Assembly (NCBI RefSeq): GCF_963667685.1
Contig: NZ_OY763931.1
Location: forward strand, 1,069,501-1,133,500
Length of the DNA: 64,000 bases
Direction: 5' to 3'
Origin: Maridesulfovibrio sp.
GTDB lineage: Bacteria; Desulfobacterota; Desulfovibrionia; Desulfovibrionales; Desulfovibrionaceae
The translations under genes were made by a program, and so were the position numbers. This document shows positions 16,408 through 25,372 of this stretch, piece by piece (within the stretch, counting starts at the first letter, position 1; every line of letters starts with the position of its first letter). Below the pieces are notes generated by a model. The model was not told where the DNA came from and searched no databases. It saw only the letters and a list, made by a program, of their open reading frames with translations.

Positions 16408-17829
16408 TTACGGAACTATACTTCCCACCTTCAAGGCAAAATCAAATACATCGGCAGGCATCAGTCCCAACCCCAGAACCAACATGGACAGTAATGCCGC
16501 GCCAGCAAAACTGAACACTGAAGTATCCGGCAGTGGAAGGTCCGCTGCAGCATCCTTTGTATAAGCATGGCGGACCATTCCCAGATAGTAATAAATGGAA
16601 ATAGCGGTGTTGATCCCTGCAATGATGATCAGCCAGTTATAACCGTGGTTCCAGCCGGAAGAGAAGAGGAAGAGTTTACCCATGAACCCAGCCATAGGCG
16701 GCAGACCGACCAGAGCAAAAGAGCCAACAGCCAAAGCAAAAGCAAGGACCGGAGCACGCTTGTGCAAACCATTCAAATCATCAAGCTGAAGGTTGCGCCC
16801 ATCAACGGAAACGCGGCTGACAACCCAGAAGCAAGTCAGGTTCATGGCCACGTAAGCCAGTGCGTAGAACGAAGCTGCAGCTAATCCTTCAGCAGTGCCT
16901 GAGACTAGCCCAATCATGATGTACCCGGCATGGGCCACAGATGAATATCCGAGGATACGCTTCACATCTTTCTGAGCCAGAGCGGCAAGGTTACCAAAAG
17001 TCATGGACAAGGCACCAAGCACAGCAATCACTGTAGTAATGTCATAACCGGGCTTGAACATGGCTGCGAGGCGGATCAATATAACCACCGCGCCGAGCTT
17101 GGGCAGAGTCGCTACAAATGCAGCAGTTTCATTACTGGCACCCTCATAAACATCCGGACACCAGAAGTGAAACGGGAACAGAGCCAGCTTGTAGAACATA
17201 CCCAGCAGAAACAGCGCCATTCCGGTAACGGCCATGGGAGCTGCATCAAAGGACCAAGTCTTCTGGACCAATTCGGCAAGGTAAGTGGTATGCATTCCGG
17301 CAAGGATGTAGGAAAACCCATACAGAGCCACTGCTGTGGAAACTGCACCGAACATAATGTATTTAATTGCCGCTTCTGCAGCACCCTGCTCCTTGGCCCT
17401 CAGCGCGATAATCGCATAGAGAGCGTAGGATGAAAGCTCCAGAGCAAGATACATGGTGATCAGCTCCACTGAAGAAGCGAGCATCATTAGGCCCCACCCA
17501 CTTATTGCAAGAAAAAGGAAGTAGTCAGACTTATTCTCGCTCTGCAATGTGGGCTGACGGGTTGAGTTAAACACGGTCACACTGAAGCCGATGGCAATGG
17601 CAACCTTGAAAAACTGCGAAAGCGGGTCAACCTGATAGGCACCATGGAAAAACAACCCTTCCTGTCCCAACGAAAGCAGAGAAACCGCAATAGGCAGGAG
17701 GGAGGCAATAGGAAGCCAGACCCCGACCTTGTGGCGCATTTTCTCGCTTCCCACAGCCTGTACGAACAACAGGGTAATAATAAGGAACATAGAAAGTTCC
17801 GGCATGAAAGGATATGGATTCACATTCAT
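16408..17829 (-). CDS. nuoN: NADH dehydrogenase-like complex subunit N
   Basis: 473 residues, about 14 TM helices, antiporter-like pump subunit of complex I. Family features include MLASSVELITMYLALELSSYALYAI (with the TM5 glutamate), LFKxAxFPFHxW as KLALFPFHFWCPDVYEGAS, and DVKRILGYSSVAHAGYIMIGL. Last gene of the operon; preceded by AGGAGA. The 18-base gap to nuoM and shared direction support cotranscription. Confidence 0.93.
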   Translation of the reverse strand: MNVNPYPFMPELSMFLIITLLFVQAVGSEKMRHKVGVWLPIASLLPIAVSLLSLGQEGLFFHGAYQVDPLSQFFKVAIAIGFSVTVFNSTRQPTLQSENKSDYFLFLAISGWGLMMLASSVELITMYLALELSSYALYAIIALRAKEQGAAEAAIKYIMFGAVSTAVALYGFSYILAGMHTTYLAELVQKTWSFDAAPMAVTGMALFLLGMFYKLALFPFHFWCPDVYEGASNETAAFVATLPKLGAVVILIRLAAMFKPGYDITTVIAVLGALSMTFGNLAALAQKDVKRILGYSSVAHAGYIMIGLVSGTAEGLAAASFYALAYVAMNLTCFWVVSRVSVDGRNLQLDDLNGLHKRAPVLAFALAVGSFALVGLPPMAGFMGKLFLFSSGWNHGYNWLIIIAGINTAISIYYYLGMVRHAYTKDAAADLPLPDTSVFSFAGAALLSMLVLGLGLMPADVFDFALKVGSIVP

Positions 17830-17847
17830 TTCAATATCTCCTGTCGC

Positions 17848-19383
17848 TTACTTTATGATTCCCATAAGGGAATTAAGAGCCACTTCCGCAGGCCGTTCCT
17901 TATCAATTGAAACAACCTTCGCGCCTTCTTTAACGTCCTTTTCCAGCTTGACAAGCGATGCATCCATGACCTTGAAGCAAAGTCCCGGTGCAAGACCTAT
18001 ATAAAGGACAAAAACAGCAGGAACGGCAAGATATGTCCATTCCCGAATGCTTAGGTCAGGCCATTGCTTCCATGATGTAGGACGGCCCCAAGCCAGCTTA
18101 AGGGAGATACGCAGCATGTATGCAGCCGCAACCATGGCTCCGGGAACCATGAGTGCTCCGATCCACGGATTCTGCTCAAAGGCTCCGATGAAAACAAGGA
18201 TCTCACCCACAAAACTGTTTGTGCCGGGAAAACCGAAGGAGGAAAGTGCGAACAGTCCCCAAAAGAACATGTACGCAGGCATATATTTACCCAGCCCGAG
18301 GTTATCCGTAAGTTCACGGCTATGGCTGCGCTCATAGACAGCACCGATCATCATAAACAGTCCGCCGGTGGTGATTCCGTGGTTCAGCATCTGGAACAGT
18401 GCCCCTTCCAGCCCGCGCTGGTTGAAAAGGAATATCCCGAGAGTCACAAATCCCATATGGCCAACGGAGGAATAGGCGATAACTTTTTTAATATCATTCT
18501 GCCCCAGAGCCACAATTCCGCCGTATAAAATTCCGGCGATGGATATGGCGATCATAAACGGAGCAAAATACTCACTGGCCGCAGGAGTCAACGGCAGGTT
18601 GAAACGCAGAAAGCCGTAAGTTCCCATTTTAAGGAGCACGGAAGCCAGAATGACCGATCCGGCAGTAGGAGCCTGCACGTGAGCAGCAGGTAACCATGTA
18701 TGGAACGGAAACATCGGGACCTTGATGGCGAACGCCAGAGCGAGAGCCAGAAATGCCCAGAACTGAAAGCTGAAACTGAAATTATGTTCCATGAGTTCCG
18801 GAATGGCGAAAGTGCCGCCCGCAACCCTGAAAGCAACAATTGCAACCAGCAGCAATGCCGACCCTGCCAGTGTATACAGAAAGAACTTGAGCGACGCATA
18901 ACGCTTCTCAGGTCCACCCCAAACAGCAATGAGTAAGTACATGGGAATAAGCATAGCTTCCCAGAAGACGTAGAAAAGGACCAGATCAAGAGCGGTAAAA
19001 ACTCCAACACATGCTGCGGTCATAAACAGCAGACAGAAATGGAATTCTTTGACCCGTGTCTGGATATAATTCCACGAACAGAGTACGCAGAGAGGCAGTA
19101 CCGCGATAGTCAGCACCACCATAAGAAAGCTGATGCCATCGGTGCCAAGGTAGTACTCGACACCCCACTGCCTGACCCAATCCATGCGCTCCACAAACTG
19201 GAAAGCAGCGGATTCAAGTTTGAACCCTGCAAACAGCGGAAACGAAAGTACTAGTTCTATTATCGACACCACCAGTGAATAAATCCTGATGGTATTGTCA
19301 CCACGCAGGAAAAATAAACCTGCGGCGGCAAGCAGCGGAAAGAACACCAGAACAGTCAGAACAGGATAAGCGAATTCTTGCAT
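17848..19383 (-). CDS. nuoM: NADH dehydrogenase-like complex subunit M
   Basis: 511 residues, about 14 TM helices. Pump motifs visible: YYLGTDGISFLMVVLT, LVLFYVFWEAMLIPMYLLI (TM5 glutamate), AIKVPMFPFHTWLPAAHVQAPTAGSV (TM7 lysine) and DIKKVIAYSSVGHMGFVTLGIF. The gene follows the 590-aa NuoL/MrpD-like subunit, with AGGGGAGAG upstream of the ATG. Confidence 0.93.
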   Translation of the reverse strand: MQEFAYPVLTVLVFFPLLAAAGLFFLRGDNTIRIYSLVVSIIELVLSFPLFAGFKLESAAFQFVERMDWVRQWGVEYYLGTDGISFLMVVLTIAVLPLCVLCSWNYIQTRVKEFHFCLLFMTAACVGVFTALDLVLFYVFWEAMLIPMYLLIAVWGGPEKRYASLKFFLYTLAGSALLLVAIVAFRVAGGTFAIPELMEHNFSFSFQFWAFLALALAFAIKVPMFPFHTWLPAAHVQAPTAGSVILASVLLKMGTYGFLRFNLPLTPAASEYFAPFMIAISIAGILYGGIVALGQNDIKKVIAYSSVGHMGFVTLGIFLFNQRGLEGALFQMLNHGITTGGLFMMIGAVYERSHSRELTDNLGLGKYMPAYMFFWGLFALSSFGFPGTNSFVGEILVFIGAFEQNPWIGALMVPGAMVAAAYMLRISLKLAWGRPTSWKQWPDLSIREWTYLAVPAVFVLYIGLAPGLCFKVMDASLVKLEKDVKEGAKVVSIDKERPAEVALNSLMGIIK

Positions 19384-19398
19384 TGTATTCTCTCCCCT

Positions 19399-21171
19399 TT
19401 ACCCGAAATACCAGACTAAGCCGTAGACACAAAGTGCTATAAACACTGCCAGTCCGAGGTAATCCTGCAAACGTCCGGTTTGTATTTTAGCACTGGTCCG
19501 CCCGATATTACGAACAGTATAGGCTGTGCCGTCCACAACCGTATCAATGCCTTTGCGGTCGAACCATGAGGACCCGGCAGCGGAATTCATCAGCCACTTA
19601 AGGCCGATCACCCGGTAAACAGTGGTCCAGATTGAATCTACCCAAGCGATGGGGCGGCAGACCAGAAGCAATCCCATATTACCGATAAAGCGGTAAAGCT
19701 TATCAAAGTCGAGGTTGCGTCCGTGGTGCGGAACAATAACCTTCCGCATAATCCAAAAACCGGCCCCAGTGAAAGCAAGCAACATGGCAGCCTGTAACAG
19801 ATGCCACGGGCTATATGGATGGTATTCAACCGGGAACGGCAACAGTTTATAGAGCATCTGCGGATATACACCCTGCGCAAAGCAGAGGAAAGCTGCTATG
19901 CCCATGGCCACATACATATTTTTAGGAATAGTCTTGAGTTTGACGTCCGTTCTTGCCGGCTTGTGCCAGAATGCAAAATACGGAAGTTTAATGCCCACCG
20001 AAAGGAATGTACCAACAGCGGCGATCTCAAGCCCTACTGCCAGCAAGGTATGATGAGATTCAGCAGCTCCGGTAATTGTCATGGTCTTGGAGATAAATCC
20101 GTTGAAGAACGGCATTCCCGAAATGGAAACCGCTCCTACCAGATACAACAGCATAACCACCGGCATTTTGCCGACCAGCCCGCCAAGGCGGTCAAGATCC
20201 GCAGTACCTACGGCGTACATCACGGTTCCGACGCTCATAAAGAGCAAACCTTTATAGAGAATATGTGCGTAAGCATGAGCTACCGCACCATTGAGACACA
20301 TGGCAGTACCGATACCGATACCAGCGACCATGTACCCGACCTGTGAAACAATGTGGTAGGAAAGAATCCTGCGGGCGTTGTTTTCCATGGACGCGTAAAG
20401 CACTCCGTAGACAGCCATAAATGTTCCGGCCACGGCAAGAGCGTAAACTCCCGAAAAACCGCGGGCCAGCACGTAAACAGCTGTTTTGGTAGTGAAGGCA
20501 CACATGAAAACCGCACCGGGAATTGTTGCTTCAGGATAAGCATCAGGCAGCCATGCATGAAGCGGAACAACGGCAGCGTTAACGCAGAACCCAATCAGGA
20601 TCAGCCAATCGTAATACTCCATTCCATGCGGGTCCACTGGCAGAAAGGCAAAGGTGCCGATCTCCGAGTAGCGGAGCAGAAGACCGCCGAGCAGGAAAAG
20701 ACCGCCAAGCATATGGAACAGAAAATATCTGAAACCAGCAGCACTGGATGTCTTGGTACGGTGCAGCCAGACCAGAAAGGTGGATGCCACAGCCATAAGT
20801 TCCCAGAAGATAAACAGGGTAAGGTAATCCCCTGCAAATACACAACCGAATGATCCTGCAACATATAGGGCTGCTGCTGCATGATGCGCTTTATCGTCCA
20901 TATGCAGAGCGTAGATCATGCCGATCAAAGACTGGATGGCAAATACGTTTGCAAAGACCAGAGAAAGCTTGTCCACCCTGCCGAACACCAGGACATTGCC
21001 TAAATAAGGAATGACTCCGAAGTTACCTAACGTAGCTGTAAAAACGACCCCAATGGCAATCACTGGCGGGATAAGCAGGAAAAATTTCCATTGTTTTCCC
21101 CTGAAAAACGGTAAAGCCAGTGCAAGGGCGATAAAAGCCAGTGCAGGATGGAGGAAACCGTTAATTGTCAT
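19399..21171 (-). CDS. NuoL/MrpD-like antiporter subunit (590 aa)
   Basis: About 590 residues from an ATG at 21171 (GGAGGAGAA upstream); an in-frame ATG at 21192 gives 597. Proton-conducting transporter fold: DKLSLVFANVFAIQSLIGM, LTLFIFWELMAVASTFLVWL (glutamate of TM5), NAAVVPLHAWLPDAYPEATIPGAVF, NNARRILSYHIVSQVGYMVAG. After the core (~430 residues) comes a C-terminal extension with an amphipathic stretch and a last TM (LAVFIALCVYGLVWYFG), comparable in layout to the lateral helix of NuoL, though sequence identity is not assured. It overlaps the 94-aa gene by 11 bases. Confidence 0.85.
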   Translation of the reverse strand: MTINGFLHPALAFIALALALPFFRGKQWKFFLLIPPVIAIGVVFTATLGNFGVIPYLGNVLVFGRVDKLSLVFANVFAIQSLIGMIYALHMDDKAHHAAAALYVAGSFGCVFAGDYLTLFIFWELMAVASTFLVWLHRTKTSSAAGFRYFLFHMLGGLFLLGGLLLRYSEIGTFAFLPVDPHGMEYYDWLILIGFCVNAAVVPLHAWLPDAYPEATIPGAVFMCAFTTKTAVYVLARGFSGVYALAVAGTFMAVYGVLYASMENNARRILSYHIVSQVGYMVAGIGIGTAMCLNGAVAHAYAHILYKGLLFMSVGTVMYAVGTADLDRLGGLVGKMPVVMLLYLVGAVSISGMPFFNGFISKTMTITGAAESHHTLLAVGLEIAAVGTFLSVGIKLPYFAFWHKPARTDVKLKTIPKNMYVAMGIAAFLCFAQGVYPQMLYKLLPFPVEYHPYSPWHLLQAAMLLAFTGAGFWIMRKVIVPHHGRNLDFDKLYRFIGNMGLLLVCRPIAWVDSIWTTVYRVIGLKWLMNSAAGSSWFDRKGIDTVVDGTAYTVRNIGRTSAKIQTGRLQDYLGLAVFIALCVYGLVWYFG

Positions 21172-21445
21172 TATTTTCTCCTCCTGTTGCATCCCCTTTT
21201 TCCTCAGGTCCGATAAGGAAAGGCTGGATGAGCACCTTCATCACAAAAACCATGCCCACAGACACTATCAAAGCGAACAGCTCCCAGAATCCTGGATAAA
21301 TATCATAGTGATATTCGGCATGATGAGGGTGAATGAAGAAATTCAATCCCACCAACACCGCAAGGAAGGCCACAAATAGTGTCTTCCAGAACCTCATTTT
21401 CTGCGTGCGCTGGGTTTCGAACCAGTTTCCAAGTTTTTCAATCAT
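21161..21445 (-). CDS. Small two-TM protein inside the nuo operon (94 aa)
   Basis: 94 residues. A basic N-terminus (ETQRTQKMRFWK), TM1 (TLFVAFLAVLVGLNFFI), a His-rich turn (HPHHAEYHYDIYPGF), TM2 (ELFALIVSVGMVFVMKVLI) and an acidic tail. It lies between the two NuoL/MrpD-like genes with 11 bases between it and the previous stop and overlapping the next start, so it is part of the operon. I do not recognise it as a canonical Nuo or Mrp subunit. A structural subunit joining the additional pump is inference. Confidence 0.8.
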   Translation of the reverse strand: MIEKLGNWFETQRTQKMRFWKTLFVAFLAVLVGLNFFIHPHHAEYHYDIYPGFWELFALIVSVGMVFVMKVLIQPFLIGPEEKGDATGGENNDN

Positions 21446-21456
21446 GGCGGCTCTCC

Positions 21457-22950
21457 TTAGAATTTACCGAACACGTTAATGAAGTTCAGGAAAGTCTGGG
21501 GATAAAGTCCCAGCCAGACCGATATCGCAGCCGTGGTACATAACGGAATAACCATACACAGCGGAGCCTCTTTATATTGTTCGATATTGGCACCTGCTGC
21601 CGGGGCTTTAAAAAACGCCCGGTAGACGATGGGACCAAAATATCCGGCATTCAGCAGGGTACTTGCAAGCAAAGCGACCAAAAGTCCCCATTGTCCGATG
21701 GATACCGCCCCTTTGACCAGATACCACTTGGTTGCGAATCCACAGACCGGAGGAACCCCGATCATAGAAAGTGAAGCAACTGCAAATGCCCCGAAGGTCC
21801 AAGGCATACGCCGCCCAAGTCCATCCATGAGACTGATTTTTTTCAGATGGGTCGCCACATAAATAGATCCGGCTCCGAAGAACAACGTGATCTTTGAAAA
21901 GGCGTGGTGGGCGATATGCATCAAGCCCCCCTGCACCGCATCAGGAGTCAACATGGCTACACCGATAATGATGTAAGAAAGCTGGCTGACTGTAGAATAT
22001 GCGAGTCGGGCCTTAATATCATCCTTGGTCAGGGCGATGAGCGAAGCGGTGATAATGGTAAAGGCCGCAAGGTACGCTGTTGGTAGTCCCAGCCCCAGTT
22101 TATCCATGAGGTCCACACCGAAGCCGGAGAGGATCACACGGGAAACCGAGAATACACCGGCCTTAACAACTGCCACAGCGTGCAGAAGAGCGGAAACCGG
22201 AGTAGGCGCGACCATTGCGGAAGGCAGCCAGTTGTGAAAAGGCATGAGTGCTGCCTTAGCCAGACCTGCAATATAAAGTACGTAAGTAACTGTCACCAGT
22301 GTAGGATCGGCGTCAGGCGGGAAAATCCCCTGCGCAACATCGCCGAGATGGAAATCCAGAGTTCCGCAAAGCACGTAGGTCATAACCATGGCCGGCAGCA
22401 GGAACAGCTTGGAAGTACCCATCAGGTAAACCATATATTTACGCGCTCCGCTAAAGCCCTCATCATCTTGATGATGGGCAACCAGCGGATATGTAAACAC
22501 TGAAATAATTTCATAGAAGAGATAAAGGGTGAATATATTACCCGAGAAAGCCACGCCTACTGCGCCGAAAATGGCTACCGCAAAACAGAAATAATATCTT
22601 GTCTGGGCATGCTCATTCAGGCTGCGCATGTAGCCGATATTGTAGCTGGTCGCGAAAACCCAAAGGAATGATGCGATCAGGGCGAAGACAAAAGCCAGCC
22701 CGTCAGCTGCGAATGAAACCTTCACTCCCGGAAACAGAGTGAATAAAGTATATTCAATTATCTTACCGTCCAGTACATCGGGAACCATGGAAGCTACCGA
22801 AAGAAAAGTCAGGATGCCTGCCCAGATCGAAACAGCCTCGCGGCGGTTGATGTTCTCCCGGAAAAACCAGATCAAGAACGGAGCCACAAAGGTGATGCCA
22901 AGCGGAATGAGGACTCGCGCACTGGTAATGAATTCTGTGCTAACTGTCAT
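21457..22950 (-). CDS. MrpD/NuoL-like monovalent cation/H+ antiporter subunit (497 aa)
   Basis: 497 residues, about 14 TM helices, no C-terminal extension. Motifs: VSFAADGLAFVFALIASFLWVFA, IFTLYLFYEIISVFTYPLVAHH (glutamate), AKAALMPFHNWLPSAMVAPTPVSALLHAVAVVKAGVF and DIKARLAYSTVSQLSYIIIG. The PTPVSALLHA block and size are closest to MrpD. It follows nuoK by four bases, the position where nuoL normally lies. With the 590-aa gene, NuoM and NuoN, the operon encodes four pump-type subunits. Confidence 0.88.
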   Translation of the reverse strand: MTVSTEFITSARVLIPLGITFVAPFLIWFFRENINRREAVSIWAGILTFLSVASMVPDVLDGKIIEYTLFTLFPGVKVSFAADGLAFVFALIASFLWVFATSYNIGYMRSLNEHAQTRYYFCFAVAIFGAVGVAFSGNIFTLYLFYEIISVFTYPLVAHHQDDEGFSGARKYMVYLMGTSKLFLLPAMVMTYVLCGTLDFHLGDVAQGIFPPDADPTLVTVTYVLYIAGLAKAALMPFHNWLPSAMVAPTPVSALLHAVAVVKAGVFSVSRVILSGFGVDLMDKLGLGLPTAYLAAFTIITASLIALTKDDIKARLAYSTVSQLSYIIIGVAMLTPDAVQGGLMHIAHHAFSKITLFFGAGSIYVATHLKKISLMDGLGRRMPWTFGAFAVASLSMIGVPPVCGFATKWYLVKGAVSIGQWGLLVALLASTLLNAGYFGPIVYRAFFKAPAAGANIEQYKEAPLCMVIPLCTTAAISVWLGLYPQTFLNFINVFGKF

Positions 22951-22954
22951 ACGA

Positions 22955-23263
22955 TTACCCTTTCAGCCTTGTTATTGCGTCGGTTTCAACGGTCTTGAAC
23001 CGCTTTGCCACCACAATGATTATTGCCAGCACAAGGGTCGCTTCAGCAGCGGCCAGTCCCATTACAAAAAGTGCGGCGATCTGCCCCACTGCGCTTCCGG
23101 CCTCAGTAAGCTGAGAAGCAGAAACAATGGACAGTCCTGCACCGTTAAGCATCAGCTCTACGGAAATAAGCATACCCACCAGCGATTTACGCCAGACTAT
23201 GCCGTATAACCCGATAGCAAGCAGCAGGAGCGCCACCAGTTGATACATAAGAAGAGGACTCAT
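22955..23263 (-). CDS. nuoK: NADH dehydrogenase-like complex subunit K
   Basis: 102 residues, three TM helices. GIVWRKSLVGMLISVELMLNGAGLSIV carries the membrane glutamate conserved in NuoK, and a second lies in AAAEATLVLAIIIV. MrpC-like relatives share the fold. Overlaps nuoJ by four bases (ATGA), implying coupled translation. Confidence 0.94.
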   Translation of the reverse strand: MSPLLMYQLVALLLLAIGLYGIVWRKSLVGMLISVELMLNGAGLSIVSASQLTEAGSAVGQIAALFVMGLAAAEATLVLAIIIVVAKRFKTVETDAITRLKG

Positions 23264-23778
23264 TGTGCTTTTCTCCCTTTCTTTTCAAAAGCCAGCAGTA
23301 CTGCGCCGGCCATGGCAGCCAGCAGAACCACTGAGATCAGCTCAAATGCAACAGGGTAACCTTCAAGCAGACCTTGGCCTATTTCGATCAATGGAACTTC
23401 AACCGGAATATCAATTGATACGGGCTGAAATTTAACCAGAATAAATCCGATCAAAAACACCGGAGTAATAAAGCTAAGGGCGGCCAGCGCGGATTTTCCA
23501 GGACTGCGGCTTCCGGATTCAACACCGTGATCATCTGCCTGTGTAAGCATGATGGCGAAGAAAATGAGCACACAGACCGCACCCACATAAATGAGTATCT
23601 GCATGAAGGCCATGAACGGTGCCGCCATGAGCATATACATTCCGGCCACGCCAAGCAGTGAAGCAATCAGCCCCACCATGGCCCGGACCAGACTGTGCGC
23701 GCCCACAGCTATGCACCCGCCGCCGAGAATCAGCAGCGTGTAGACAGCAAAAGCGATTTTAGCGAGCGTTTCCATCAT
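23260..23778 (-). CDS. nuoJ: NADH dehydrogenase-like complex subunit J
   Basis: 172 residues, five TM helices. AAPFMAFMQILIYVGAVCVLIFFAIML contains the conserved TM3 segment with the pi-bulge region of NuoJ. A soluble loop (residues ~85-105) separates TM3 and TM4. It starts three bases after nuoI and overlaps nuoK by four. Confidence 0.93.
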   Translation of the reverse strand: MMETLAKIAFAVYTLLILGGGCIAVGAHSLVRAMVGLIASLLGVAGMYMLMAAPFMAFMQILIYVGAVCVLIFFAIMLTQADDHGVESGSRSPGKSALAALSFITPVFLIGFILVKFQPVSIDIPVEVPLIEIGQGLLEGYPVAFELISVVLLAAMAGAVLLAFEKKGRKAQ

Positions 23779-23781
23779 AAC

Positions 23782-24378
23782 TTAAGTCCTTGCCTCTTTT
23801 TCAACTGTTTCAGCTTCTGTGCTTTTTGGTGACTCTGCCGATTTTCCCGCAGCAGCTTCGGCCTGCCTGCCAAGTCTGGCCAGCAGGTCCATTTTAAGTT
23901 CCTTGCGGTTGGTCACTGTAAGGTACACGTTCGATGAATATCTGAGCGATTTTGCCGGACAGTTTTCAACACATGAACCGCACAGTGAGCACAGTGAGAA
24001 GTCGTACAAAAACTTTGCAGGCTCTTTGGGAGCCTTAGGCTTTACGACCTTTTCGCCCCGCTCCTCTGCTTCCTTCATAGCCTGAAGCTCTGCCTCGGTA
24101 GGCTTGGGAGCCTTGGATTTGACCACAGTGATGCATTTACTGGGACAAGCGGTAACGCACATCATGCACGAAATACACTTCGGTTTGGCCGGATCTTTAG
24201 GCTTTCCTATCAGCTCCAACGGCCCGCGAAATCCTTCAAGTTGCCCGGAAGTTACGGTTTCACGCGGATAGTGGAGAGTCACGTTCTTATCGATAAAGTT
24301 TTTACCCGTGACCTTCAGCCCAACTATCAGCGACCAAAGCGAGGTAACATCATCCCATATTTTTTTGATTACGCTCAT
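23782..24378 (-). CDS. nuoI: NADH dehydrogenase-like complex subunit I (2x[4Fe-4S])
   Basis: 198 residues. Two [4Fe-4S] motifs, CISCMMCVTACPSKC and CSLCGSCVENCPAKS, carry electrons from the peripheral arm toward NuoB. Between them lies an insert of about 35 residues rich in Lys, Glu and Pro (KAPKPTEAELQAMKEAEERG and on to KPKAPKEP) that standard NuoI lacks. A charged C-terminal tail of ~35 residues also extends the protein. AGGAGGG upstream of the ATG. Confidence 0.93.
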   Translation of the reverse strand: MSVIKKIWDDVTSLWSLIVGLKVTGKNFIDKNVTLHYPRETVTSGQLEGFRGPLELIGKPKDPAKPKCISCMMCVTACPSKCITVVKSKAPKPTEAELQAMKEAEERGEKVVKPKAPKEPAKFLYDFSLCSLCGSCVENCPAKSLRYSSNVYLTVTNRKELKMDLLARLGRQAEAAAGKSAESPKSTEAETVEKEART

Positions 24379-24390
24379 TCAAATGCCCTC

Positions 24391-25359
24391 CTACAACTTC
24401 ATCACAAAAGCAGTAATAAACAGATTCATCAGGGCTAAAGGCATTAACCATTTCCAGTTGATATTCAGAAGTTGGTCAAAGCGTACACGGGGATAAGTCC
24501 AGCGAAGCCAGATCATAACCAGCAGAAGAGTATAGACCTTTGCCAGAAACCACCATGAACCATCAAAGAAAGGCCCATGCCAGCCACCGAGGAACAAGGC
24601 CGCAGCCACAGAGCAGACAACAATCATGTTGGCGTACTCGGCCAGAAAGAACAGCCCGAACCCCATGCCTGAATACTCAGTATGGAACCCTGCGGTAAGT
24701 TCACTTTCAGCTTCTGGCAGATCAAAGGGAGCGCGGTTCGTTTCGCCAAGGGCACTTACAAAATAAATTATGAATGCCAGCGGCTGCACGAATGCATTCC
24801 ATTGCCATGGCCATCCGCCCTGTCCTTCCACAACTGTGCTCAGGTTCAGGCTCCCGGTCATAAATGCGATAGCCAGAACCGACAGCAGAAGCGGGATTTC
24901 ATAGGCTACCGACTGGGCAACCGCCCTTGCCGCACCCAAGATGCCCCATTTGTTGTTTGAACCCCAGCCTGCCAGACAGAGGGCGAGGACATTCAGGCCG
25001 GCAAAAGCAAGAATGAGCAGCAGGCCGAGGTCCATTTCCATTCCGGTTGCAATGGGTCCGAAAGGAATAGGAAGGAAAAGTAAAAGCACTGGCAGAAAAG
25101 ACAGTACCGGAGCCATCCAGAAAAGCAGTTTATCCGCACCACTGGGAGTAAACAGCTGTTTTCCGATCAGCTTGACCGCATCAGCCAGCGGTTGCAGCAG
25201 CCCCTGCGGTCCAACTTCATAAGGACCGGGCCTGCGCTGAACGAACCCGGCCACCTTACGCTCAAGGTAAACCAGCACCAGCCCGTTCAATCCCACAAAA
25301 GCAGCAATTGCCACTAAAGCGATGATTAACTTTATTAATTCAACAGGTATTTGAGACAT
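24391..25359 (-). CDS. nuoH: NADH dehydrogenase-like complex subunit H
   Basis: About 322 residues from an ATG at 25359 with AGGAG upstream; an earlier in-frame ATG at 25383 lies within nuoD. Eight TM helices. Hallmarks: YLERKVAGFVQRRPGPYEVGPQGLLQPLADAVKL, GETNRAPFDLPEAESELTAGFHTEYSGMGFGLFFLAEYANM and the final LRWTYPRVRFDQL. The subunit forms the quinone-site floor and the first part of the proton path. Confidence 0.95.
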   Translation of the reverse strand: MSQIPVELIKLIIALVAIAAFVGLNGLVLVYLERKVAGFVQRRPGPYEVGPQGLLQPLADAVKLIGKQLFTPSGADKLLFWMAPVLSFLPVLLLFLPIPFGPIATGMEMDLGLLLILAFAGLNVLALCLAGWGSNNKWGILGAARAVAQSVAYEIPLLLSVLAIAFMTGSLNLSTVVEGQGGWPWQWNAFVQPLAFIIYFVSALGETNRAPFDLPEAESELTAGFHTEYSGMGFGLFFLAEYANMIVVCSVAAALFLGGWHGPFFDGSWWFLAKVYTLLLVMIWLRWTYPRVRFDQLLNINWKWLMPLALMNLFITAFVMKL

Positions 25360-25372
25360 ATAAAGCTCCTGA

